A stretch of DNA of 64,000 nt. It comes from Aldehydirespirator sp963662645 (GTDB taxonomy: Bacteria > Actinomycetota > Acidimicrobiia > Acidimicrobiales > Aldehydirespiratoraceae). The stretch's first letter is position 1. Every line of letters starts with the position of its first letter. Location of the stretch: positions 1,302,001 through 1,366,000 of the forward strand of contig OY759762.1 in assembly GCA_963662645.2 (NCBI GenBank), given 5' to 3'. The notes below the pieces were generated by a model that worked only from the letters and a program-made list of their open reading frames with translations, did not search any database and was not told the DNA's origin. Both the position numbers and the translations under genes were made by a program. Shown in pieces: positions 43,469 to 58,507 of this stretch.

Positions 43469-43840
43469 TCAGGACTCCTTCTTGACGCCATAGCGGCTGC
43501 GGGCCTTCTTTCGCTCGCGCACGCCAGCGGTGTCGAGCGTCCCCCGGACCACCTTGTAGCGCACGCCGGGCAGGTCCCTCACCCGGCCGCCCCGCACCAG
43601 CACGATCGAGTGCTCCTGGAGGTTGTGGCCCTCGCCCGGTATGTAGGCGGTGATCTCGACGCCGGTGGTGAGGCGGACGCGGGCCACCTTGCGAAGGGCG
43701 GAGTTCGGCTTCTTCGGCGTGGCCGTATAGACCCGGGTGCACACGCCCCGCCGCTGCGGCGCGCCGTGCAGGGCGGGCGTCGACTCCTTGCGGCGCTTCG
43801 ACTGGCGGCCCTTGCGGACCAGCTGCTGGATCGTGGGCAT
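43469..43840 (-). CDS. rpsL: 30S ribosomal protein S12
   Basis: 123 aa; decoding-centre protein. MPTIQQLVRKGR, RGVCTRVYTATPKKPNSALRK with the lysine of streptomycin resistance in wild-type form (PKKPNSA), HNLQEHSIVLVRGGRVRDLPGVRY. First r-protein gene of the str unit, 61 bp after rpoC. Confidence 0.98.
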   Translation of the reverse strand: MPTIQQLVRKGRQSKRRKESTPALHGAPQRRGVCTRVYTATPKKPNSALRKVARVRLTTGVEITAYIPGEGHNLQEHSIVLVRGGRVRDLPGVRYKVVRGTLDTAGVRERKKARSRYGVKKES

Positions 43841-43901
43841 TACTTACGGCTGTTCCTTTGTCTTGAGGGGACGGGGCAGTCTACGGGGGCGTTCGCCCGG
43901 T

Positions 43902-47846
<3,945 letters not shown>

Positions 47847-47915
47847 GCCGTCTCCAGTCGTGCGTGTTCGTGGTTTGTGGTGCGTCTATGGGTGAGCTGT
47901 CGTGCGCGGCGCGGC

Positions 47916-51497
<3,582 letters not shown>

Positions 51498-51532
51498 GTG
51501 ATACTCCCGAGGGTGGCCGGCTGATCTGATTT

Positions 51533-51556
51533 CACGCGCTCGTGTGCGCGCGCGTG
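51533..51556 (-). promoter_or_regulatory. Leader inverted repeat upstream of rpoB
   Basis: CACGCGC and GCGCGTG separated by 10 bases, 36 bp before the rpoB GTG in a 217-bp gap. It could be a leader stem or attenuator; no clear promoter boxes recognised in the rest of the gap. Confidence 0.3.
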
Positions 51557-51714
51557 ACGAGAGGGGGATTAGCCACGGGAGCCGCCTCCCAGCGCGCACA
51601 GACGACCACGGTGGCAGGGATGCTAGCCCGCGACAACACGGGCCGCAACCACCGCGGTGACTCGGTCAGGCAGACGATAGTTGATGGAGGCAGCCGCGTC
51701 TATACCCGCCCAGC

Positions 51715-52494
51715 TCAGGCGTGCAGGCTGGCCCGCGCGGTGGCCAGCTCCTGGGCGTCCATGCCCGCGGCGGCCAGGTAGCCGGCCGCCCCGCCCCAGC
51801 GTTCGTGCAGCTGCTCCAGCGTGGCCGCCATCACCGAGGGGCGAGCCTCCCACAGGGGGGCGAACCGAGCCGGGTCGAGGCCCTGGTCCTCGAGCAGGGG
51901 GCGCAAGGACCTGGCTTCGGTGTGGTCGTACTGCCGGCTGGGGCGCCGCTCCGACGACAGCGCATAGTCGGCAACCACATGCTCCGCGGCCACCCCGGCA
52001 AGGTCCAGCAGCAGCATCGCGGCCACGCCGGTGCGGTCCTTGCCCGCGGTGCAGTGGATGACGGTCGGCTCTCCTTGAGCCACCTGGCGAACGATCTGCG
52101 CGAACGACGGGCCGAAGTTCTGCAGGATGCGGACGTATCCCGCCACCATCTCGGCTTCGCCGTAGGACCTGATGTGTCCGTCGACTATGCGCTCGTAGAT
52201 CGTGCGGGCCTGGAATGTCTCGTCGCTGGTCATTCCAAGCCGAATGTAGGACGCCCCTTCGGGCAGCCGGTCGGGAAAGTCGGACGCCTCGGTGGAGGAA
52301 CGCAGGTCGAAGACGTGACGGATGCCGGCGGCCTCGAGGCGTTGCAGGTCGGCATCGCTGAGCGTGCAGAGCCGGTCGGCCCTGTAGGCCCGGCCGAACC
52401 GCGTCGAGCCGCCGCCGGTGACGGGCAGCCCGCCGAGGTCGCGAAAGTTGCTGGGACCGTCGAGGTCCACGCGCCGCTGCATCGGCTCGGGCAT
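51715..52494 (-). CDS. Tyrosine-protein phosphatase (Y_phosphatase3 type)
   Basis: 259 aa. The active-site loop IHCTAGKDRTGVAAMLL has the nucleophile C148 and R154 (CX5R). The N-terminus SNFRDLGGLPVTGGGSTRFG-type opening (NFRDLGG) is standard for this PtpB-like/DSP group, and YRADRLCTLSDAD follows. No signal peptide, so cytosolic. It sits between rplL and rpoB, genes that are usually adjacent; a link to translation or polymerase regulation is speculative. Confidence 0.9.
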   Translation of the reverse strand: MPEPMQRRVDLDGPSNFRDLGGLPVTGGGSTRFGRAYRADRLCTLSDADLQRLEAAGIRHVFDLRSSTEASDFPDRLPEGASYIRLGMTSDETFQARTIYERIVDGHIRSYGEAEMVAGYVRILQNFGPSFAQIVRQVAQGEPTVIHCTAGKDRTGVAAMLLLDLAGVAAEHVVADYALSSERRPSRQYDHTEARSLRPLLEDQGLDPARFAPLWEARPSVMAATLEQLHERWGGAAGYLAAAGMDAQELATARASLHA

Positions 52495-52539
52495 GACCGA
52501 AGGCAGCGTGCTAGGACGCCACGCCCGGCCGCCGCGCCC

Positions 52540-52920
52540 TCAGACCAGCTCTACCTCGGCTCCGACTGCCTCCAGCGCGGCCTTGGCCTTGTCGGCATCC
52601 TCCTTGTTGAGGCCTTCCAGCACCGGCTTGGGGGCGTTGTCGACGAGCTCCTTGGCCTCCTTGAGGCCGAGCGAGGTGAGGCTGCGCACCTCCTTGATCA
52701 CCTGGATCTTCTTGTCGCCGACCCCGGCGAGGACGACGTTGAACGAGTCCTTGACGTCTTCATCCTCGGCGCCCGCGTCAGCTGCGGGAGCGGCGACCGC
52801 AACTGCGGCCGGTGCGGCTGCAGTCACCTCGAAGCGCTCCTCGAACTCCTTGAGCAGCTCGCTCAGTTCGAGCACGGTCATCTGTGAGATCGAGTCGAGG
52901 ATCTCTTCCTTGGTTGCCAT
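52540..52920 (-). CDS. rplL: 50S ribosomal protein L7/L12
   Basis: 126 aa stalk protein recruiting GTPase factors. N-terminal dimerisation helices (ILDSISQMTVLELSELLKEF), Ala-rich hinge, C-terminal VVLAGVGDKKIQVIKEVRS, GLKEAKELVDNAPK. 2 bp after the rplJ stop. Confidence 0.98.
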   Translation of the reverse strand: MATKEEILDSISQMTVLELSELLKEFEERFEVTAAAPAAVAVAAPAADAGAEDEDVKDSFNVVLAGVGDKKIQVIKEVRSLTSLGLKEAKELVDNAPKPVLEGLNKEDADKAKAALEAVGAEVELV

Positions 52921-52922
52921 GA

Positions 52923-53504
52923 TCAGGCCTCCTCTGTTTCGGATTGTCGGTTGTTGCCGGCTTCGGCCGTTCGGGTGTCGATGAGCGCCTGAAGCCCATA
53001 GGCGAAGTTGCGGGGCAGGGCCTGCAGCAGCCCGGCCAGCTTGGTCATGGGCGCGCTGAATGCTCCGGCAAGCTGCGCCAGCAGCATGTCGCGCGAGGGC
53101 AGGTCGGCCAGCGAGACCAGGTCTTCGGCGCTGAGGACCTTGTCGCCCAGCAGCCCCCCCTTGAGCACGAGGGCGCGGTTGGCGCGCGAGAAGTCCCGCA
53201 GGGCCTTGGCCACCGCGGCCGCGTCGCCTGCGGCCCCGTCGTCGCGGGCGCCCACGAAGGCGATCGCGGTCGGGCCGGTCAGCAGGTGGGCCAGATCGAC
53301 TCCCAGCTCGGCGGTGGCCAAGCGGACCATCGTGTTCTTGTAGATCGTGTACTCGCCGCCCGCGGCGCGAAGCGACCGGCGCAACGCGGCCATGTCGCCG
53401 ACGTTCAGCCCGCGGTACTCGGTCAGTAGGGCCGCATCGCTGGCCACCAGCCGGTCGCGCACTTCGGCGACGACGGCCGCCTTCTCGGGCCTCGGGACTG
53501 TCAT
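52923..53504 (-). CDS. rplJ: 50S ribosomal protein L10
   Basis: 193 aa base of the L7/L12 stalk. Motifs: LLTEYRGLNVGDMAALRRSLR (in parts), YKNTMVRLA, GLLQALPRNFAYGLQALID. ATG at 53504 (MTVPRPEKAAVV). The roughly 150-bp leader after rplA probably holds the L10 mRNA-binding site, but I could not fold it with confidence. Confidence 0.96.
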   Translation of the reverse strand: MTVPRPEKAAVVAEVRDRLVASDAALLTEYRGLNVGDMAALRRSLRAAGGEYTIYKNTMVRLATAELGVDLAHLLTGPTAIAFVGARDDGAAGDAAAVAKALRDFSRANRALVLKGGLLGDKVLSAEDLVSLADLPSRDMLLAQLAGAFSAPMTKLAGLLQALPRNFAYGLQALIDTRTAEAGNNRQSETEEA

Positions 53505-53655
53505 GGGTGCCTTCCTCGTCCGGCGGGCCCGGCGGCCCATTGGTGCTCCCCGCGGAGCGCACCGGATGTCTCAGGTGAGCGCGGTCTGGGTGCGGAGTAT
53601 ACGGGTTAGTCGAAGATATGGGGCGAGCTGGTGCCGGCGCCGGTCGGTGTAGGGA

Positions 53656-54354
53656 TCAGTCGGCCGCTCCAACGTCGGCCGGATCGATGCGGACGCCTGG
53701 ACCCATCGAAGAGCTGAGCACCATCTTCTTCATGTACTTGCCCTTGGCTGCGGCCGGCTTGGCCCGCTGGAGCTCGGCCACCACGGCTCGGAGGTTCCTC
53801 AGCAGATCCTCCGCCGCGAACGACGCCCGCCCGATGGGCACATGGACGTTGGCGAAGCGGTCGGTCCGGTACTCGACCTTGCCCCCCTTGAACTCTTCGA
53901 TGGTGCGGACGACGTCGGTCGTGACGGTGCCGGTCTTGGGGTTGGGCATCAGGCCGCGGGGTCCGAGAATCCGGCCGAGCTTGCCGACCACCGGCATCAT
54001 GTCGGGCGTGGCGATGGCCACATCGAAGTCGGTCATGCCCCCCGTCACCTGCTCGGCCAGGTCGTCGGCGCCGACGAAGTCCGCTCCGGCCTCGCGAGCC
54101 GTGGTCGCGGCCTCGCCCTGCGCGAACACCGCGACCCGAACCTCCTTGCCGGTTCCGGACGGCAGCGACACCGTGCCCCGCAGCATCTGGTCGGCTTTGC
54201 GAGGGTCGACTCCGAGCCGCACGACGATGTCGACGCTCTCGTCGAACCGCCTGGTGGCAAGGCTCTTCACCAGGCTCACCGCGTCGGTGTCGCTGTGCAG
54301 GCGCTGGCGATCGAAGCTCTTGGTGGCGTCGACGTGCTTCTTGCCCTTGGCCAT
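53656..54354 (-). CDS. rplA: 50S ribosomal protein L1
   Basis: 232 aa. KTGTVTTDVVRTIEEFKGGKVEYR, GRILGPRGLMPNPKTGTV and GADFVGADDLAEQ are diagnostic. L1 represses its own operon in other bacteria. 34 bp after rplK. Confidence 0.97.
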   Translation of the reverse strand: MAKGKKHVDATKSFDRQRLHSDTDAVSLVKSLATRRFDESVDIVVRLGVDPRKADQMLRGTVSLPSGTGKEVRVAVFAQGEAATTAREAGADFVGADDLAEQVTGGMTDFDVAIATPDMMPVVGKLGRILGPRGLMPNPKTGTVTTDVVRTIEEFKGGKVEYRTDRFANVHVPIGRASFAAEDLLRNLRAVVAELQRAKPAAAKGKYMKKMVLSSSMGPGVRIDPADVGAAD

Positions 54355-54388
54355 GATCGCTCCCTGCCGCTGCCTCTCCGCTCGGCCT

Positions 54389-54817
54389 CTAGGCGACGGT
54401 GACGCCCATGGATCGGGCGGTGCCCTCGATCTGCGCCTTGGCCGCCTCCAAGTCGTTGGCGTTGAGGTCGGGCATCTTGATCTCGGCTATCTCGGCCAGC
54501 TGGGCGTCGGTGATCGTGCCGACCGTCTCGCGGCCCGGGGTCTCCGCGGCCTTCTCCAAGCCGGCTGCGGAGCGGATCAGGAACGACGTCGGCGGGGTCT
54601 TGGTGATGAACGTGAACGACCGGTCCTCGTAGATGGTTATCTCGGCCGGGATGATCTGTCCCCGCTTGTCCTCGGTGCGAGCGTTGTAGTCCTTGCAGAA
54701 GTCCATGATGGCCACCCCGTGGGGGCCCAGCGCGGTGCCCACCGGAGGCGCAGGCGTGGCCTGGCCCGCGGGGATCTGGATCTTCACTACGGCTGCAACT
54801 TGCTTTCTGGGGGCCAT
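54389..54817 (-). CDS. rplK: 50S ribosomal protein L11
   Basis: 142 aa from ATG 54817 (MAPRKQVAAVVKIQIPAGQA). Motifs: PPVGTALGPHGVAIMDFCKD, TYEDRSFTFITKTPPTSFL-type segment, EIKMPDLNANDLEAAKAQIEG. GTPase-centre protein, thiostrepton site. Confidence 0.98.
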   Translation of the reverse strand: MAPRKQVAAVVKIQIPAGQATPAPPVGTALGPHGVAIMDFCKDYNARTEDKRGQIIPAEITIYEDRSFTFITKTPPTSFLIRSAAGLEKAAETPGRETVGTITDAQLAEIAEIKMPDLNANDLEAAKAQIEGTARSMGVTVA

Positions 54818-54907
54818 GTGTGACTCTCTGAACCGTGGAATCGACGGACGTGGCAGTGTGGCGGCATCCGCGGCGGGCGGCAACCCGACGCGGCCGTGAC
54901 CCGCCTA

Positions 54908-55558
54908 CTACAGGCGGGCCACCTGCGCGAACTCGAGTTCGACCGGCGTCTCGCGGCCGAAGATGTTCACCAGCACCTTCACCTTGAGCTGGTCCTCGTT
55001 GATCTCGATGATCTCGCCGGAGAAGTCGGCGAAGGGGCCGTCCTTGACCCGGACGGTCTCCCCCATGCCGTACTCGAACATCGGCTTGGCCCGCTTGGAG
55101 GCCTCCCGGGAGCGGTCGGCCTCCACTCCGAGGAAGGCCTCGACGTCGCGGCGGCGCAGGGGCGAGGGGCCCCCGCCCTGGTTCACGAAGCCCGTGACGT
55201 TGGGCGTGTCGCGTATGACCGGCCACACTTCGTCGTCGAGCTCGCAGCGCACGAACACGTAGCCGGGGAACAGCCGCTTCGAGGAGATCACCTTCTTGCC
55301 GTTCTTGAACTCGGGCACGTCGCGCAGCGGGATGACCACCTCGTGGATGCGGCCCTCCATGTTCATAGAAGCCGTGCGGGCCTCGAGGTTCTGCTTGACC
55401 TTCTTCTCGTAACCGGACTGGGTGTGCACAACGAACCACTTGCCCGGCTTGTCGTAGGGGCTGACCGGCTCGGGGGACTCCTCGGCGGAGTCCGCTTCGT
55501 CGAACAGGTCGTCCTCGGTGATGACGGCCGCTGGTTGCGAGACGGATGTGTCGGACAT
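54908..55558 (-). CDS. nusG: Transcription termination/antitermination factor NusG
   Basis: 216 aa. Acidic N-terminal extension (ITEDDLFDEADSAEESPEP), NGN domain with KWFVVHTQSGYEKKVKQNLE and KRLFPGYVFVRCEL, KOW domain with VRVKDGPFADFSGEIIEIN. Couples polymerase to Rho or ribosomes. 9 bp after secE. Confidence 0.97.
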   Translation of the reverse strand: MSDTSVSQPAAVITEDDLFDEADSAEESPEPVSPYDKPGKWFVVHTQSGYEKKVKQNLEARTASMNMEGRIHEVVIPLRDVPEFKNGKKVISSKRLFPGYVFVRCELDDEVWPVIRDTPNVTGFVNQGGGPSPLRRRDVEAFLGVEADRSREASKRAKPMFEYGMGETVRVKDGPFADFSGEIIEINEDQLKVKVLVNIFGRETPVELEFAQVARL

Positions 55559-55567
55559 GGCGTACCT

Positions 55568-55864
55568 CTACGATTCGAAGAGCTCGAGTACGAACGTGGA
55601 GAAGATCCAGTCGAGCCCGTAGATCATGGCGGTGAGCACGATGACGGTGACGAGCACCACGATCGAGTAGTTGACGGTCTCGGCCCGGCTGGGCCAGGCC
55701 ACCTTGCGAAGCTCGCCGCGGACCTCGCGCAGGAACTGGCCTGGCGACGTGCGCTCCGCGGGCGGCGTCGAGGCGGAGCGGCTGCGCGTGCGGACCGGCG
55801 CTCCCTCAGCATCGATCTCGCCCTGCTTTTGAAGCATCCGCTTCTGCTGACGGTTCATCGCCAT
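55568..55864 (-). CDS. secE: Preprotein translocase subunit SecE
   Basis: 98 aa. Basic N-terminus, then FLREVRGELRKVAWPSRAE, the conserved amphipathic helix, and one membrane helix (SIVVLVTVIVLTAMIYGLDW). Single-helix form normal for actinobacteria. Confidence 0.96.
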   Translation of the reverse strand: MAMNRQQKRMLQKQGEIDAEGAPVRTRSRSASTPPAERTSPGQFLREVRGELRKVAWPSRAETVNYSIVVLVTVIVLTAMIYGLDWIFSTFVLELFES

Positions 55865-55923
55865 TTGGGGAACTCACCTCGTGTGGGATTGCGGCGCTGC
55901 TGGTCGTGGCCGCCGTCGATTCG

Positions 55924-55996
55924 CAGGGGCGGAGGGACTCGAACCCCCAACCGCCGGTTTTGGAGACCGGTGCTCTGCCAATTGAGCCACGCCCCT
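55924..55996 (-). tRNA. trnW: tRNA-Trp (CCA)
   Basis: 73 nt, all four arms fold. Acceptor AGGGGCG/CGCCCCT, D-arm GGCTCAATTGGCAGAGC, anticodon stem CCGGT..ACCGG with loop CTCCAAA (anticodon CCA), T-loop GTTCGAGTC. Discriminator G. Just upstream of secE, as in many actinobacteria. CCA is not encoded. Confidence 0.96.
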
Positions 55997-56081
55997 CAGC
56001 AGTCCGCCGAAGGCTACCAGTGCATGCCCGCGAACGGCTACAGACGAGCAGCCGCGGCTGCGGCAGCGCAATGCCGCAATG

Positions 56082-56477
56082 CTAGGAGGCGAGTCGGGCG
56101 GCGCGGCGGTGCCGGGCGGTGAACGCGATGAGGCCCGCGGCGGCTGCGGCGCCCGCGGCAACCGTGGCGGCGACGCGGGGCCTCGCGTCCCAGGCCCAGC
56201 GGTGCCCGTACCGATCGAGGTGCAGCAGGATCTGAGACTCCAGCCGGGAGTCCTCCAGCACCGGGGCCTCCCGCAGCAGGCGCATGGCGTCCATCAGACG
56301 CCGGTATCGAGACTCCTCCACTCGGCACCGCAGGCAGGACGCCAGGTGGTCCAACTCGGCGGGGCCGTAGGCACGTTCGCCGCCCGCGACGGCCGCGAGC
56401 ACGTCGCTGACCGACTTGCAGTCGCGGCGCGGGCGGGTCGTGGGGCCGGTCGTCGGGGCAGAAATCTCACTCGTCAC
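56082..56477 (-). CDS. Zinc-containing anti-sigma factor
   Basis: 131 aa. ELDHLASCLRCRVEE matches HxxxCxxC of zinc-binding anti-sigma proteins; a C-terminal membrane helix (VAATVAAGAAAAAGLIAF) follows, with a short basic tail. The GTG overlaps the stop of the ECF sigma gene (GTGA), the standard coupling of sigma and its inhibitor. Confidence 0.8.
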   Translation of the reverse strand: MTSEISAPTTGPTTRPRRDCKSVSDVLAAVAGGERAYGPAELDHLASCLRCRVEESRYRRLMDAMRLLREAPVLEDSRLESQILLHLDRYGHRWAWDARPRVAATVAAGAAAAAGLIAFTARHRRAARLAS

Positions 56478-57118
56478 GGTTGAGATTCCTCTCCGGGCAT
56501 GGGCAATACCTGCTCGCGCAGGCGACGGCGGGCTCGGTGCAGGCGCACCTTCGCCGCGGTCACAGAGATGCCCAACTCTGCGGCGATCGCCTCGTGGGGA
56601 AGGTCGTACATGTCCCTCAGCACCACGACCGAGCGCAGCCGCGCCGGGAGGTCGCGCACGGCGGCATCCAGCCTCTCCCGCAGTTCCGCCAGGTCTCCTT
56701 GAAGGACCGGGTCGTGGTCGGGCCTGGTGTCGATCACGTCGTCGTAGGCACCGAGATGGTCGTGGCGGTGGCGGTGGCGACGGCTGAGATGGGTCGTCGA
56801 GCAGTTGGCCACTATGCGATACAGCCAAGTGCTGAATTGCGCCTCGCCGCGGAAGCGGCCGACGCTCTTGTAGGCCCTCAGGTACGCCTCTTGAACCACG
56901 TCGCGAGCATCCTCCGTGCTGCCCGTGAGGCGCAGGGCCAGCGCGTACGCGTCGGAGTGGGTGACCCGCACGAGCCGGTCGAACGCCTCCCGGTCCCCGG
57001 ACTTGGCCCGCTCTACGAGCGCAACCATGTCCGCTGAAGATTGAGACTCGCGATCGGCGCTGACGTTACGCGCGGAACCCTCCACGGCGCGCAGACGGCG
57101 TCGAGGCGAAGCTGTCAT
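56474..57118 (-). CDS. ECF-family RNA polymerase sigma factor
   Basis: 214 aa. Region 2: DRLVRVTHSDAYALALRLTG, STEDARDVVQEAYLRAY, FSTWLYRIVANCSTTHLSRR. Region 4: LPARLRSVVVLRDMYDLPHE, AAELGISVTAAKVRLHRARR. Coupled to the zinc anti-sigma, so likely released by stress. The first ATG is 1 bp after the mature end of tRNA-Met; the conserved part could instead start at ATG 57028. The region 2-4 linker has a His/Arg run RRHRHRHDH. Confidence 0.92.
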   Translation of the reverse strand: MTASPRRRLRAVEGSARNVSADRESQSSADMVALVERAKSGDREAFDRLVRVTHSDAYALALRLTGSTEDARDVVQEAYLRAYKSVGRFRGEAQFSTWLYRIVANCSTTHLSRRHRHRHDHLGAYDDVIDTRPDHDPVLQGDLAELRERLDAAVRDLPARLRSVVVLRDMYDLPHEAIAAELGISVTAAKVRLHRARRRLREQVLPMPGEESQP

Positions 57119-57119
57119 G

Positions 57120-57193
57120 TAGCGACGGACAGACTCGAACTGTCGACCTCTCGATTATGAGTCGAGCGCTCTTACCAACTGAGCTACGTCGCC
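57120..57193 (-). tRNA. trnM: tRNA-Met (CAT), elongator type
   Basis: 74 nt. Acceptor GGCGACG/CGTCGCT with a G-U first pair, D-arm AGCTCAGTTGGTAAGAGC, anticodon stem-loop CGACTCATAATCG, T-arm GTTCGAGTC, discriminator A. Resembles elongator tRNA-Met more than initiator (first pair is formed); tRNA-Ile2 cannot be fully excluded. Confidence 0.92.
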
Positions 57194-57200
57194 GGGCAGG

Positions 57201-57216
57201 GCAGGCTGGAGCCTGC
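57201..57216. terminator. Short hairpin between tRNA genes
   Basis: GCAGGCT-GG-AGCCTGC perfect inverted repeat in the 27-bp gap between tRNA-Thr and tRNA-Met. Probably a processing or weak terminator stem. Confidence 0.4.
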
Positions 57217-57220
57217 GCCG

Positions 57221-57293
57221 AGCTCCCTGTCAGAATCGAACTGACGACCTTCTCCTTACCATGGAGACGCTCTGCCGGCTGAGCTAAGGGAGC
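57221..57293 (-). tRNA. trnT: tRNA-Thr (GGT)
   Basis: 73 nt. Acceptor GCTCCCT/AGGGAGC, anticodon stem TCTCC/GGAGA with loop ATGGTAA (anticodon GGT), T-arm GTTCGATTC, discriminator T. Thr-Met order upstream of secE is common in actinobacteria. Confidence 0.95.
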
Positions 57294-57295
57294 GA

Positions 57296-58399
57296 CTAGG
57301 TAGCGCAGGCTAGCGCTCGCGTGGAGAGGGCCACACGGTGGCGGGCCGAGGCGAGGTCGTTGCGGTCCAGGCCGTTGGTGAGGTAGGCGAAGGACAGACC
57401 GGTGGCCGGATCGGCCCAGGCGATCTGGCCCGCGGCGCCACCGTGACCGAAAGCCCCGGCGGAGGCCCCGTGTCCATGGCCGCGTATGGCGGCTTTGCCG
57501 TCATCACCGGCTAGGACGAAGGCGTGGGACCGGTTGGCCGGGGTCCCCGTCCAGTCGGGGTGGTCCTGGCGGACGACCATGGCATCCCGGCGCACCTCGG
57601 CATGAAGAAAGCCGTCGGTGTTGTGGAGCACGGCCTGGTACCACCGGGCCATCTCGTCGGCCCGAGCGATCCCTCCGCCTCCGGGAACACCGATGGCCCG
57701 CACCCAGGGCCGGTTGAAGGCCATCAGCGCCTCCTCGCTGACTCCGCCGGGCAGCTTGTCAAGGCCGAGAGCCGCGAGTTCGGCCGGGGTCGGCTCGGAG
57801 CCCACGCTCACCACGTCGGCCACATCGGCCTGATCGTCGATGCCGATGCCCAACCATCGGGAGCACCCCGCGGGCGCCGTCACGCGCTCGGCGATCACGT
57901 CGGCGTAGGGGCGGCCGGTCACCTCAGCGATGATGTCGGCCACGACCCAGTGCGCCGTGAGGGGGTGGTACTCGAACCGGGTGCCGGACGCCCAGTCGAT
58001 ACGCCAGGAGGCGTAGGCCGCCAACCGGGCGGCGCGGTCGGTGACCTCGGTTCGCCCCAGGGGCGCGTAGGGGAAGCCGCCGGCGTGCAGCAGCACCTGC
58101 GACACCGTGACAGCGCCCTTGCCGTTGGATCCGAACGACTCCAGAACGTCGCGCACCGGCGCACCGATGTCGAAGAGTCCCTCGGCTGCCAACTCCATGG
58201 CGGTGAGGGCCACTGACGGCTTGATCGCCGAGTACATGTGGAACCGGGTGTCAGCGGTGCAGTCGCCCAGGGCCTCCGACACGACGATCTCGCCCTCGAA
58301 GGCCAGAGCGAACTGGGCCGCGGGCAGCAGGCCGGAGTCCACTTCGCGCCGGGCCCGCTCTATGAGGGCTGACACCGCCTTGTCATCGATTCCTGTCAT
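57296..58399 (-). CDS. Serine hydrolase, class C beta-lactamase-like
   Basis: 367 aa. The SxxK motif is HMYSAIKPSVAL (S57, K60); a tyrosine motif lies in FEYHPLTAHWVVADI, and the HGGAAGQIAWADP region corresponds to the third box. No signal peptide, so likely a cytosolic esterase/peptidase of the LACT family, not a drug-resistance enzyme. It ends 2 bp before tRNA-Thr on the same strand, so its transcript may run into the tRNAs. Confidence 0.88.
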   Translation of the reverse strand: MTGIDDKAVSALIERARREVDSGLLPAAQFALAFEGEIVVSEALGDCTADTRFHMYSAIKPSVALTAMELAAEGLFDIGAPVRDVLESFGSNGKGAVTVSQVLLHAGGFPYAPLGRTEVTDRAARLAAYASWRIDWASGTRFEYHPLTAHWVVADIIAEVTGRPYADVIAERVTAPAGCSRWLGIGIDDQADVADVVSVGSEPTPAELAALGLDKLPGGVSEEALMAFNRPWVRAIGVPGGGGIARADEMARWYQAVLHNTDGFLHAEVRRDAMVVRQDHPDWTGTPANRSHAFVLAGDDGKAAIRGHGHGASAGAFGHGGAAGQIAWADPATGLSFAYLTNGLDRNDLASARHRVALSTRALACAT

Positions 58400-58455
58400 G
58401 TCGCGACCGTATCGGCCAGAGCCCCGAGCCCGTCCGCCAACGGCCCCGTCAAGGG

Positions 58456-58502
58456 GAATTGGCAGCGCTGTGCACGGAATGCGTGCATTCTGCTGCCAAT
58501 TC
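58456..58502. repeat. Palindromic repeat element, copy D
   Basis: 47 bp, outer arms GAATTGGCAGC / GCTGCCAATTC perfect, inner arms TGCACG / CGTGCA. Same length and near-identical to copies B and C read on the opposite strand. Lies 5 bp beyond the acyl-CoA synthetase stop, the same spacing as copy C after its gene. Confidence 0.9.
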
Positions 58503-58507
58503 CGGAA

